The notes: generated from the sequence alone by a model not told the origin. Positions 9,073 to 17,736 are shown, counted from the first letter of the stretch. The stretch is DNA of 35,962 bases from an uncultured Acidobacteriia bacterium (GCA_903882645.1 CAIRXZ010000078.1:1-35962), one strand, 5' to 3'. Program-made: numbers and translations.

Positions 9073-10284
9073 ATGACGGTGAGGCGTCGGGACAGGATCG
9101 TGGAGGCGCTGGGGTTGCGGCGCAGCATGGTGGGCATGCTGAGCATGGCCGTGCTGGTGGGCATGGGCGAGAGGATGGCGGAACGGTTTCTGCCCATCTA
9201 TCTCATCGCTTTGGGCAGCAGCATGTTCTGGCCGGGTTTGCTCAACGGCCTCAACGACGTGCTGGGGGCCCTCTACGCGTTTCCCGGCGGGTGGCTGGCC
9301 GACCGGATCGGAGTGAAGCGCTCGCTGCTGGTTTTCAATCTGCTGGCGATCGCCGGGTTCGCGTTGGTGGTCGCGATTCCGAACTGGCGGGCGGTGGTGC
9401 TCGGTTCGTTCCTGTTCCTTTCGTGGTCCGCCATCTCGCTGCCGGGCACCATGGGCCTGGTTTCCAAGTCCCTGCCCAAACAGAAACACGTCATGGGGGT
9501 GTCCCTGCACTCGCTGGTGCGGCGCGTCCCCATGGCCCTCGGCCCGGTCATCGGCGGAATCTTCATCGACGCGTATGGGCCGGTCACCGGCGTGCGGCTG
9601 GCGTTCGCCGCCGCCATTGTCATGGCGTTCGTGGCGCTGGTGATGCAGCAGATCCTGATCGAGGAGGACAAGAAGCCCGCCGCGCCGCGCGAGATCGAGA
9701 AGAACCCGCTGCGGATGCTGCGCGGCTTCTCGCCCGAACTGAAGAACCTGCTGGTGTCCGACGTCCTCATCCGTTTCTGCGAGCAGATCCCGTACGCCTA
9801 CGTGGTGGTGTGGTGCATGAAGGACATCGCCGGCGCGCGGATCTCCGCCACCCGCTTCGGCGTGCTGACCAGCGTCGAGATGGCGACGGCGGTGTTGTGC
9901 TACCTGCCGGTGGCGCGCCTGGCCGACCGCGGCGCGAAGAAGCCCTTCGTGCTGGTGACCTTCGTCAATTTCGCGCTGTTCCCGCTGGTGCTGCTGTTCT
10001 GCCGCTCCTACCACGCCCTCTTCATCGCGTTCGTGCTGCGCGGGCTGAAGGAATTCGGCGAGCCGACGCGCAAGGCGCTCATCATGGAACTGGCCCCGGC
10101 GGACCGCAAGGCCGCCGCGTTCGGCGCCTACTACCTGTGCCGCGACACGGTCATCTCGCTGGCTGCGTTCGGAGGCGCGTATCTGTGGACGATTAGCCCG
10201 GCCCTCAATCTCCTGACCGCGTCCGCGTTCGGAATCGCCGGCGCAATCTGGTTTCTGGTGTTCGGCCGGGACGATTCAGCCTGA
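9073..10284 (+). CDS. Major facilitator superfamily transporter
   Basis: This is a 403-residue polytopic membrane protein, with hydrophobic segments consistent with 12 helices in two halves. The first half has the MFS motif A between helices 2 and 3 (GGWLADRIGVKR). The second half has a related loop (LADRGAKKP). A charged central loop (EEDKKPAAPREIEKNP) separates the halves. The ATG at 9073 follows GGGGAG closely. The longer open frame upstream has no credible start and runs back over the GH38 stop. The substrate is unknown. Its place between GH38 and GH26 genes suggests, but does not show, a sugar or oligosaccharide role. Confidence 0.85.
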   Translation: MTVRRRDRIVEALGLRRSMVGMLSMAVLVGMGERMAERFLPIYLIALGSSMFWPGLLNGLNDVLGALYAFPGGWLADRIGVKRSLLVFNLLAIAGFALVVAIPNWRAVVLGSFLFLSWSAISLPGTMGLVSKSLPKQKHVMGVSLHSLVRRVPMALGPVIGGIFIDAYGPVTGVRLAFAAAIVMAFVALVMQQILIEEDKKPAAPREIEKNPLRMLRGFSPELKNLLVSDVLIRFCEQIPYAYVVVWCMKDIAGARISATRFGVLTSVEMATAVLCYLPVARLADRGAKKPFVLVTFVNFALFPLVLLFCRSYHALFIAFVLRGLKEFGEPTRKALIMELAPADRKAAAFGAYYLCRDTVISLAAFGGAYLWTISPALNLLTASAFGIAGAIWFLVFGRDDSA

Positions 10285-10387
10285 ATTCCGAAGTTAGACT
10301 GAAAGTGATCGAGGCAGTCATCTGGCGCGAAGCAAGATCAGCCTCTTCGATCCGCATTGTGATACCGTTGGTTTCCGAGGTGAAGAC

Positions 10388-12088
10388 ATGCGAAAATCCC
10401 TAATCGCAGTTTTGGCTGTCGCGCTTGCCGCGGCCGTCATTGCTTATTCCCAGGCCGCAGCGCCGCCGGCTGCGCCTCAGCAGGCTGCCCAAGCGGCCGA
10501 CCAGGCGGCGGCAGCCGCGGCTGCGGCCCAACGGCAACAGCTCACGCAGCAGATCCAACCGCTCCAGCACGAGATTCAAACGCTTGAACAACGCCTGGCG
10601 GCCCGGTACGCCGGCGATCTCTCACCCGCACAGCTCCAGCAGCGGATTCAAGCGCTTCAACAGCAGCTTCAACCGCTCCAACAACAGCTCCAGGCGCTGG
10701 GGCCGGCTCCCGCTTTTGGCGCTGGCTTTGGCGCTGGGCGGGGCGCCGGCGGACGGGGCGCTCCGATCACCGTTCCCGACAACGCGACTCCCGACCAGCT
10801 AAAGGACGTCGTTCAACGGCTTCAGCAGCAGAATCAACAGCTCACGCAACAGCTCCAGGCGGCCCAGCCTGCAAGGGCGGCCGCGCCGCCGCCGTGCGTA
10901 ACGGTGAATCCCAACGCTACGCAGGAAGCCAAGGACCTGCTCAAGAAGCTGTGCGACGTCTCGGGCAAGGGTATCCTGACCGGCCAGCACAACTTCCCGA
11001 ATGAGCGGAGCCTGGACACCGAGGCGATACATGCGGCCACTGGCAAGTATCCCGCCATCTGGGGCTCGGATTTCGGGTTCACGGACAACGAGGATAAGGA
11101 CGCCATCACGCACCGCAACCTCATGATCGAAGAAGCCAAGAAGCAGTATGCCGCCGGCTCCATCATTTACCTGTGCTGGCACATGCTGCGGCCCACCGAG
11201 GACGAGCCCGGCCAGCCCGGCGCAAGCTGGGGCGGCAGCGTACAGGCCCATCTCACCGACGACCAGTGGCTTGAGCTGATCACGTCCGACTCTCCGCTGC
11301 ACCAGCGCTGGGAAAAGTATATGGACACCGCGGCGGGCTACTTGAAACAGCTTCAGGACGCGCATATTCCGGTCCTCTGGCGGCCCATGCACGAGAACAA
11401 CGGCAACTTCTTCTGGTGGGGCGGCCGCCCGGGACAGTACGGCACCGCGGAGCTTTATCGCGAGGTGTACAACCGGATGGTCAACGTCCATCACCTGAAC
11501 AACTTGGTTTGGGTATGGAATCAGAATGGCCCGGCCCCCGGCGGCGAGTTCTACAACTTCTTCCCGGGCGCGAAGTATTGCGACCTCGTCACCTACGACA
11601 ATTACAGCACGCTGGACGACAGGTATTACCAGGAGATCCAGACGATCGCCAACGGGAAACCCATTGCCTTTGGCGAAGTGGGATCTCCACCGCCGCCAGA
11701 AGTCCTGATGGCTCAACCGAAGTGGGTTTTCTACATGACTTGGGCCGGCATGGCCGGCGCAGGCGCCGGAGCGGGGGGACGCGGCGCGGCGCCGGGCGGC
11801 GGACGAGCGGGAGCGCCAGGCGCGGGTCAACCAACGGCGGCGCCTACGCCGATCGCCGTTCCGGAAAATGCTACTCCCCAGCAACTCCGGCAGATCATTC
11901 AGGACCTCCGGCAGCAGACGGCGGGCGGACGAGGCGGACGAGGCGCCACGGCCTATCCCATTCCCGAAGGCGCCAGCGCCGACATGCTTCGCCGGATCAT
12001 TCAACGGCTTCAGCCGGGTGGTAGCGCTCTCAAGGCGATCTACGACGACCCGTGGTACATCAAGCGGGGCGATCCGCTGCCTAAGTAG
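10388..12088 (+). CDS. GH26 beta-mannanase-like enzyme with a repeat-filled insertion
   Basis: GH26 enzymes cleave beta-1,4-mannan and related glycans. The 566-residue product has a signal peptide (about 1-23), then a Gln-rich, probably coiled-coil region (45-165), then the GH26 barrel from about 170. E336 in WRPMHENNG is the expected acid/base and E430 in AFGEVGSPP the expected nucleophile. After the last barrel strand (WVFYMTWAG) the domain is interrupted by about 95 Gly/Ala/Pro/Gln-rich residues, then resumes with IYDDPWYIKRGDPLP, the normal GH26 tail. A motif VPxNATPxQL followed by about 11 helix-forming residues occurs at 126-148 and 488-510, with a degenerate copy at 524-542. GAGG lies seven bases upstream of the start (10377-10380). 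Confidence 0.85.
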   Translation: MRKSLIAVLAVALAAAVIAYSQAAAPPAAPQQAAQAADQAAAAAAAAQRQQLTQQIQPLQHEIQTLEQRLAARYAGDLSPAQLQQRIQALQQQLQPLQQQLQALGPAPAFGAGFGAGRGAGGRGAPITVPDNATPDQLKDVVQRLQQQNQQLTQQLQAAQPARAAAPPPCVTVNPNATQEAKDLLKKLCDVSGKGILTGQHNFPNERSLDTEAIHAATGKYPAIWGSDFGFTDNEDKDAITHRNLMIEEAKKQYAAGSIIYLCWHMLRPTEDEPGQPGASWGGSVQAHLTDDQWLELITSDSPLHQRWEKYMDTAAGYLKQLQDAHIPVLWRPMHENNGNFFWWGGRPGQYGTAELYREVYNRMVNVHHLNNLVWVWNQNGPAPGGEFYNFFPGAKYCDLVTYDNYSTLDDRYYQEIQTIANGKPIAFGEVGSPPPPEVLMAQPKWVFYMTWAGMAGAGAGAGGRGAAPGGGRAGAPGAGQPTAAPTPIAVPENATPQQLRQIIQDLRQQTAGGRGGRGATAYPIPEGASADMLRRIIQRLQPGGSALKAIYDDPWYIKRGDPLPK

Positions 12089-12104
12089 GCCAACCGCGAG
12101 CAGC

Positions 12105-12177
12105 TTGGCAGGCGAAAGCGCCTGCCCCACCTGGCAATGCAGATCCCGAAGGTGGGGCAGGCGCTTTCGCCTGCCAA
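12105..12177. repeat. 28-bp perfect inverted repeat, each arm itself a hairpin
   Basis: Arms 12105-12132 and 12150-12177 are perfect reverse complements around a 17-base spacer. Each arm also folds on itself (GGCAGGCG, a 4-base loop, CGCCTGCC). It lies 17 bp after the GH26 stop. It could terminate transcription, but there is no T tract. The nested design and GC-rich sequence look like a dispersed palindromic element. Confidence 0.85.
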
Positions 12178-12253
12178 CGGACCGCTGAAATCCCAACCCC
12201 GGCAAAATCCCCGCTACCGCAACCGCCGTCCCCTTCCGCCCGTCTGACCGATA

Positions 12254-13033
12254 ATGGAGGCAATGGCCTCTCAATCCGTTTGTCCGAAGTGTGGCGGCGC
12301 GGGCTGGACTATCGTCGAGCGAGCCAACATCTCCGGCGCCGAGCCGTGCGACTGCCGCGCGGAAGGCTACGCCGCGCGCCTGGAAGACCGCGCCCAAATC
12401 CCGCCGCTTTATCGCAACGCTTGCTTCGAGAGCTTCGAAGCCCCTCCCAGCGATTTCGACCCCGCCGCCACCGAGCTGAGACGCGTCGTCAACGCCGTGC
12501 GGAACTACGCCGACGAGTTTCCCCTCGGAGCGCGCCCGGGTTTGCTGCTGGTGGGTGAAACCGGAACCGGCAAGACGCACCTCGCGGTCGCGGCTCTCCG
12601 CCGGATCGTCGCCAAGGGGTTCGAGTGCCTCTACTGCAACTATCAGACCCTGCTCAACAGCATCAAGGCGGGCTACGACCCCATCTCGAATTCCTCGGAC
12701 CGCGAAGCCTACCGCACGGCGATGGACAGCCCCGTGCTCCTGTTGGACGATCTGGGCGCGCATCGCGTCACCGACTGGGTCGAGGACACCATCAACTCCA
12801 TCATCACCTACCGCTGCGATAACAAGAAGCCTCTCATCGCCACCACCAACCTGCCGGACCCGGACGCGGGAAGCGTCATGACGCAGCGCACCGCGCTCGA
12901 CAAGCCGGAATACCGCCGTACTCTGGCGGACCACATCGGGAGCCGCGCCCGATCGCGCCTTTTCGAGATGTGTACGGTCGTCAAGCTGCCCTGGATTCCC
13001 GATTACCGCGTGCGAAAGGCGAAGAAACCCTGA
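12254..13033 (+). CDS. DnaC/DnaI-like AAA+ ATPase
   Basis: The 259-residue cytoplasmic protein resembles helicase loaders of the DnaC/DnaI/IstB group. An N-terminal zinc-binding segment has C10-x2-C13 and C32-x-C34, a ferredoxin-like CPKCGGAGW...PCDC pattern. The ATPase core has Walker A GETGTGKT (101-108), Walker B LLLDDLG (D165, D166), a sensor-like ATTNLPDP stretch, and an arginine-rich tail with GSRARSRLFEM. Two ATGs are possible (12254 and 12263). The GGAGG at 12256-12260 sits too close to the second. No transposase is next to it, which argues against IstB. The stop codon overlaps the start of the next gene (TGATG). Confidence 0.85.
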   Translation: MEAMASQSVCPKCGGAGWTIVERANISGAEPCDCRAEGYAARLEDRAQIPPLYRNACFESFEAPPSDFDPAATELRRVVNAVRNYADEFPLGARPGLLLVGETGTGKTHLAVAALRRIVAKGFECLYCNYQTLLNSIKAGYDPISNSSDREAYRTAMDSPVLLLDDLGAHRVTDWVEDTINSIITYRCDNKKPLIATTNLPDPDAGSVMTQRTALDKPEYRRTLADHIGSRARSRLFEMCTVVKLPWIPDYRVRKAKKP

Positions 13034-15333
13034 TGGGGACCAAGCGGGCGCGCCTCGCGCTGCTTCTGGCGCTTCTGGCCATTGGCGCCAGGCCCGCCCC
13101 GGCCCCGCCCGCGCCCGCCGAGTTCGTGCAGGCGGTCGAGTTTCCGTACTATCTCTATCCCGCCACGCTCTGGGAGCGCGAATTGGTCTGGCTCAAGACC
13201 ATCGGGGTGCGGACCGTGGCATTCTCCATCCCGTGGAACTGGCACCAGCTCCAGCCGGGCGAGTTCGATTTCACGGGGCGTACCAGCCCGCGCCGCGACT
13301 TGGCCGGATTCCTCAAGCTGCTCCGGCGTCTGGGGCTGCGCGCGTGGGTGCGTCCGTCCGCGCCGGTCTCTGGCTGGATCGATGGCGGATGGCCGGCGGG
13401 GACGCCGCCGGGCGCCGCGGCCCAGCGCCAGTGGCTCCAGGAACTGGAACGTCTGTTGGCCACGCAGACCGTCAGCCACGGCGGTCCGGTGGCATATGTG
13501 GAAGGGCGCGGCCCGGGCGGCGCGCCGGTGATTGACGCAGCCGCGCCGCCGGCGCCTGTGGCCGTGGTTTCCGCGACCGATCCGGCGGCCCTCGCGCGCA
13601 GCCGCGAGGCCATCGCGGGGGTGCGCGGCGCGCTGCTCTGGCGCGATGTCGAAGACGCGCTCTATCCCGGCGGTTGGGCCGCCAATCCCGCCGCTTCGGT
13701 GCGTAAGGGCGCGGTGGGCCTGGCGGGCGATGAGCGCGCTTCCATCGGCGCTCTGCGCCGCGCCGCCGCCCTGCTGCGGAATTGGTCGGCGCCGATGTCC
13801 CGGATGCGCGCGGTCCGCATGCCGCCGCCCGCCGCCGGCAAGTTTCCCGATGGCGTCCGCGCCGTCGAGCTGGTTTCGCCCGCGGCGTCCGCCGTCTCGG
13901 TCGCCAACACCGGCAAGCTTCCGTTCCATGACGACCTGCACGTGCTGATGCCGGGGAGCGGGCGCGTTCTGACTATTCCCGGCGTCGGCGTGCCGCCGGG
14001 TGAATCGCTGTGGCTGCCGCTCGGTGTTTCTCTCGGGCCGGACGGCCTCTGCCGCGAGTGCTCGAACTTCTCGGCGGCCGAAAACATCGTCTACGCCACC
14101 GCCGAGCTGCTCTCGGTGGAGTACGAGAACGGGCTTCTCGCCATGGAGTTCGCGGCCCCGCAGCCGGGCGAAGTCGTCCTGCAACTGGCGCGTCAGCCGG
14201 TGGGGCCGTTCCTCGCCGCGGGCAAGCCGGCCAAGTTCGATTGGGACGACAAAAACCTCCGCGTGCGGCTCGCCATACCCGCGAACCCCGCGCCCGGCAA
14301 CCGCGTGCGCATCGGGATCGCCATGGAGGAACCCGACTCCGCCGGGTTCTTCAATGACGCGCACCGGCTTCTGATCGGCCGCTCGAACACGGTCGCCACC
14401 GAGTATTCTTCGCCGGAACTGGCGGCGCGCTCGCGGCTGCGGCTCCCCGGCGGATTCACGGCCAAGCCCTCGCTGAAGTCGCCGAATGAGATCGATTACG
14501 AAATCGCCGTGCCGGCCGATGCGCTGCATGGCGATTGGGCCGACCTTGCGCTGGAAGCCGACGGCATGCTGCTCGGCCGGGCGCGGCTCCAGTTGTTCCG
14601 GCCCGCCTCGATCCGCCTCTCCCAGGCGATCCCGCTTCATTTCGGCCCGCAGACCGAGCTGACCGCGGACCCGCCCACCGCGCCCATCGATCCCCGCAAC
14701 GGCGGCGAACTGGAAATCGTCATCCGCAACAACTCGCGAGAGATCCAGACCTACCACCTGGACGCCTCGGGCCCGGGCCTGGACTTCTTCCCGGCCAAGA
14801 CCGACGTCGCCGTGGGGGCCATGGATGAGCGCCCGGTTCCCCTGCGCGTCTTCGTCCAGGACGGCGCCGCCGGCCTGCGCGACTGGCGTCTGCGGGTCAC
14901 CGGCGGCGCCGCCGTGGACCTGCCCATGCGCGGTCTCTCGCTGCCGCGCGGCCGCACGGTGGCGTGGACCGCCGATCTGGACGGAGACGGGTCGCCCGAG
15001 TGGGTCCTGGAATCGCGCCAGGCGCGGGCCGTGTTTTCAGCCCAGGATGGCGGGCGTTGGATGGAATTCACCTGGAAGGACGGCAACACGAACTTCCTGC
15101 CCGACCAAGGGGAGTTCGCCGCGCCCGGCCCGGTGGAAGTCAAGCCCGCCGGCGACGCGCTCGAGTTCAGCGTCCGGGGCTGGACGCGGACCGTGCGCCT
15201 GGCCGGGGGCGTCCTGACCGTCGAACAAACTACTCCGTTGCCGCAAGACCAGCTTGTCCCCGAGAAGCGCGGCGCCGCGACGCTCGCCATCGAGCGACCA
15301 TCGCCGTTTGTGGCAAGCTATACGTTGAGGTAG
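13033..15333 (+). CDS. Large exported protein with decayed GH35-like N-terminus
   Basis: The 766-residue product has a signal peptide (LALLLALLAIGARPAPAPP). Residues about 38-120 resemble the start of a GH35 beta-galactosidase barrel: LVWLKTIGVRTVAFSIPWNWHQ, then PGEFDF, then a FLKLLRRLGLRAWVRPSAP stretch. The family's acid/base motif (IQxENEYG type) is replaced by VAYVEGRG, leaving E157 at most, and the second half of the barrel is not recognisable. The rest looks beta-rich and includes an EF-like DLDGDGSPEW segment. It may be a non-catalytic glycan-binding or structural protein. The start overlaps the ATPase stop, so translation is probably coupled. The longer frame starting at 12970 lies inside the ATPase and lacks a signal peptide. 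Confidence 0.7.
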   Translation: MGTKRARLALLLALLAIGARPAPAPPAPAEFVQAVEFPYYLYPATLWERELVWLKTIGVRTVAFSIPWNWHQLQPGEFDFTGRTSPRRDLAGFLKLLRRLGLRAWVRPSAPVSGWIDGGWPAGTPPGAAAQRQWLQELERLLATQTVSHGGPVAYVEGRGPGGAPVIDAAAPPAPVAVVSATDPAALARSREAIAGVRGALLWRDVEDALYPGGWAANPAASVRKGAVGLAGDERASIGALRRAAALLRNWSAPMSRMRAVRMPPPAAGKFPDGVRAVELVSPAASAVSVANTGKLPFHDDLHVLMPGSGRVLTIPGVGVPPGESLWLPLGVSLGPDGLCRECSNFSAAENIVYATAELLSVEYENGLLAMEFAAPQPGEVVLQLARQPVGPFLAAGKPAKFDWDDKNLRVRLAIPANPAPGNRVRIGIAMEEPDSAGFFNDAHRLLIGRSNTVATEYSSPELAARSRLRLPGGFTAKPSLKSPNEIDYEIAVPADALHGDWADLALEADGMLLGRARLQLFRPASIRLSQAIPLHFGPQTELTADPPTAPIDPRNGGELEIVIRNNSREIQTYHLDASGPGLDFFPAKTDVAVGAMDERPVPLRVFVQDGAAGLRDWRLRVTGGAAVDLPMRGLSLPRGRTVAWTADLDGDGSPEWVLESRQARAVFSAQDGGRWMEFTWKDGNTNFLPDQGEFAAPGPVEVKPAGDALEFSVRGWTRTVRLAGGVLTVEQTTPLPQDQLVPEKRGAATLAIERPSPFVASYTLR

Positions 15334-15611
15334 GACGCTGGCCGGTCCTAAAGCCGAATCAACGGCGACAAGGGCGGTTATGGGGAGCGATCTGGAAGCC
15401 GCCCGACCAAAACTAGTTGCCCCGAACATTTGGAAGCATAGATGTTTTATATAATATCACTGCTGTCCGGATAAATCTTCGCGAAACTCTACAACTGTCC
15501 CCGGATCAATAGGTTAGAGGAGATCCCGGATTTTTCGATTTGAGAGTTTCTGGTGTTTCTGTGCACGAAACCGCCTCAGCAGAGATCGGGACAGATTGCC
15601 GACAATGAGGC
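15334..15611. other. AT-richer noncoding stretch before the IS4 remnant
   Basis: This 278-bp stretch has no convincing gene. Its base composition drops in GC around 15420-15560. It contains a good -10 hexamer (TATAAT, 15450-15455) but no well-spaced -35; TTGGAA at 15430-15435 is only 14 bases away. The related strings CTGTCCGGA and CTGTCCCCGGA follow. The stretch probably contains the left flank of the degenerate IS4-type element whose transposase begins at 15612; its exact end is not visible. Confidence 0.45.
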
Positions 15612-15785
15612 GTGAATGCCGACCAGACTGTTTTCGCCCAGCTCATAGACCACCTGCCCTCCTACGACTTTCAGAAGTGTGTAGCTCGTTATCGGGGCGA
15701 TTGTCACTGGAGGGGTTTCTCTTTCTCTTGCCGGGACCAATATCTGGCCATGGCTTTCGCGCAACTGACTTATCGGGAAAGCCAA
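15612..15785 (+). pseudogene. N-terminal remnant of an IS4-family (DUF4372) transposase
   Basis: Starting at a GTG, about 57 codons match the N-terminal DUF4372 region of IS4-family transposases. Key strings are TVFAQLIDHLP, CVARYRGD and YLAMAFAQLTYRES. Homology stops abruptly at about 15783, just after RES, where normal proteins continue with LRDIE. The open frame runs on to 16235, but that part is merely antisense to the methyltransferase fragment. The catalytic domain is absent, so the remnant is inactive. Confidence 0.75.
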
Positions 15786-16061
15786 ATCGTGAGCAAATCG
15801 CTGTTTGTTGCCTATCCACTTCAAGAGGCAGCTCTTGAACGGCTCAACGGATACCCGGAAACCGTCAAACGCCAGTTGTGTCTGTCCCTTCATCGTGGCC
15901 TGTTTCCTCTCGGGAAAGGTAGAGAGCTCAACCGCATCGATGAGAACATCGGCTATCGCCCTGTTCTCCTGTATGGCTCTAATCTTGAAACGACGGTACA
16001 GCTCCCCGGGGAGTCGAAAAGTCGATTTGATGGTCGGGACCAGGGGCAACTGCTCTGCCAT
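15784..16061 (-). pseudogene. Truncated ribbon-helix-helix protein plus start of a D12-class DNA adenine methyltransferase
   Basis: Reading on the minus strand from ATG 16061, which is preceded by GAGGTGG, the first 55 or so residues look like a ribbon-helix-helix DNA-binding protein (FRLPGELYRRFKIRAIQENR). An internal ATG at 15893 then begins a segment with LLKWIGNKQRFAHDL. This is the N-terminal AdoMet-binding motif of D12-class N6-adenine methyltransferases (the FxKWxGxK type). Homology stops where the IS4 remnant begins. The open frame continues to 15576 only as antisense of that remnant. The two parts are in one frame here. In the ancestor they may have been neighbouring genes, perhaps part of a restriction-modification locus. 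Confidence 0.6.
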
Positions 16062-16257
16062 CTTGCCACCTCTACGGCAGTATGGCAGAGCTTGCTGCAA
16101 GGATCAAGGACATTATTTGACAGTTTTGAACGTCACGCGTGCCCGTTTCTGAACGTCCCTCAGCACAGACAGCGGCCCGGTCCGAAACGGGCGGGCTTCT
16201 TCGCGCTCTTGGCGGCGCCACAATCGCAGGAATGATCGATTCATCCAGTCTGTCTTG

Positions 16258-17445
16258 CTAGGCCGTCGGCGGCGCGGACGCCCAGCGCGGCGCGGCCTTC
16301 TTGATACGCTCGACCGCTTCCATCAGGTTGGCCATCGAGTTCGCGTAACTGAACCTCAGGTAGCCCTTGCCGTACTCGCCGAAGCAGCCGCCATCGAGGC
16401 AGGAGACGCCCGCTTCGTTCAGCAGGAAGTCCGCCAGCGCCTTGGAGTCCATGCCGGTCGCGGCGATGTTGGCGAACGCGTAGAACGCGCCGCCCGGAAC
16501 CGCGCAACGGAAGCCAGGGACCTGGTTCAGGCCCCGGCAGATGGCCTCCCGCCGGCGGCGGAATTCCTCCACCATGCGCTCCACGCCGTCCTGCGGGCCG
16601 GTCAAGGCCGCGATGCCCGCGCGCTGCGTGAAACTGGCAGTGCACGAGTTCGAGTTGACCATCAGCCTGGTCACGGCCTCGATCAGAAACTTCGGCATCA
16701 CGCCGTAGCCCATACGCCAGCCGGTCATCGCGTAGGTCTTGGAGAATCCATCCAGAACGATGGTTCTCTCGAGCATCCCCGGGAAGCTTGCGATAGACGC
16801 GGGCGCTTCGCCCCCGTAATAGATCCGGGAGTAGATTTCATCGCTCAGCACCATCACGTCGCGGCCGCGCAGCATGGCCGCGATCTCGGACATGTGCTCC
16901 GGCGGGATCACGCCGCCGGTCGGGTTCTGGGGCGAATTCAGGATGACGAGCTTGGTTCTGTCCGTGAGGCAGCCGCGGAAGCGGTCCAGGTCGAACGAGA
17001 ACCCGTGGCGTTCTTCGAGCGGTATTGGCACAGGCGTCCCGCCGGCGTATCGAATCATCGATTCGTAGATGGGAAAACCGGGGTTCGGGTAGATCGCCTC
17101 ATCGCCCTTTTCGATGAGCGCCAGAATGGAAAAAAAGAGGATGGGCTTCGCGCCCGGCGTCACCGAGACATTTTCCGGCCCCACGCGGATGCCGCGCGTC
17201 CCGGACACGTAGTCCGCAATCGCCTCGCGCAACTCGGGCAAGCCCTGCGTGGGTCCGTAGTGCGTCCACCCCTCGTCGAGCGCGCGCTTGGCCGCCTCGA
17301 CAATATGCGGCGGCGTGGCGAAATCGGGTTCGCCGATTTCCATGTGGATGACGCTCTTGCCGCGCGCCTCCAGCCCGCGGGCCTTTGCGAGCACGTCGAA
17401 GGCCGACTCGACTCCCAGCCGGCTCATGCAGTCCGCAAGTCTCAT
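16258..17445 (-). CDS. Class I PLP-dependent aminotransferase (aspartate aminotransferase fold)
   Basis: This enzyme transfers an amino group between an amino acid and a 2-oxo acid using pyridoxal phosphate. Starting at ATG 17445, which has GGAGG eight bases upstream, the product is 395 residues, the normal family size; the frame is open 33 codons further without support. Visible motifs are GEPDFATPP, the Y-G-P-T-Q-G stretch, NSPQNPTGG, SDEIYSRIYY, and the Schiff-base lysine K236 in LDGFSKTYAMTGWRMGY. The substrate-binding arginine is likely in YLRFSYANS near the end. Substrate choice cannot be told from sequence. It stands alone, divergent from the sigma factor gene. Confidence 0.92.
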   Translation of the reverse strand: MRLADCMSRLGVESAFDVLAKARGLEARGKSVIHMEIGEPDFATPPHIVEAAKRALDEGWTHYGPTQGLPELREAIADYVSGTRGIRVGPENVSVTPGAKPILFFSILALIEKGDEAIYPNPGFPIYESMIRYAGGTPVPIPLEERHGFSFDLDRFRGCLTDRTKLVILNSPQNPTGGVIPPEHMSEIAAMLRGRDVMVLSDEIYSRIYYGGEAPASIASFPGMLERTIVLDGFSKTYAMTGWRMGYGVMPKFLIEAVTRLMVNSNSCTASFTQRAGIAALTGPQDGVERMVEEFRRRREAICRGLNQVPGFRCAVPGGAFYAFANIAATGMDSKALADFLLNEAGVSCLDGGCFGEYGKGYLRFSYANSMANLMEAVERIKKAAPRWASAPPTA

Positions 17446-17736
17446 AGCCCAGCCTCCACCGCAGGCGAACAAAGGCCGCGCTCCGGGAACGCCCCGAGCC
17501 GGATCCTCCCGGTTCCGATCACGGACACAGGTCTCATAAGCCAAGCTTACCGCCTATCAGAGCCCTACGCAGCACGGCCGGGTGGGTCTATGTGGCGCCG
17601 CGCCACAGCAACGGGCGCGCCGGCGCCCCGCCTGCCCGCGCTAAGATGGGTCTCAACGGATACACTTGGATTCCACGTTTCACAGGTTCCAGCGTCATTT
17701 GTTGTAAGAGCCGTGGAAACCGCCGTGATCGCGCGT

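Noticed and set aside
16255-17736. Long N-terminal extension of the sigma factor frame
   Set aside because: It is antisense to the aminotransferase, has no sigma-like content, and a 173-residue product from 17737 fits the ECF family.
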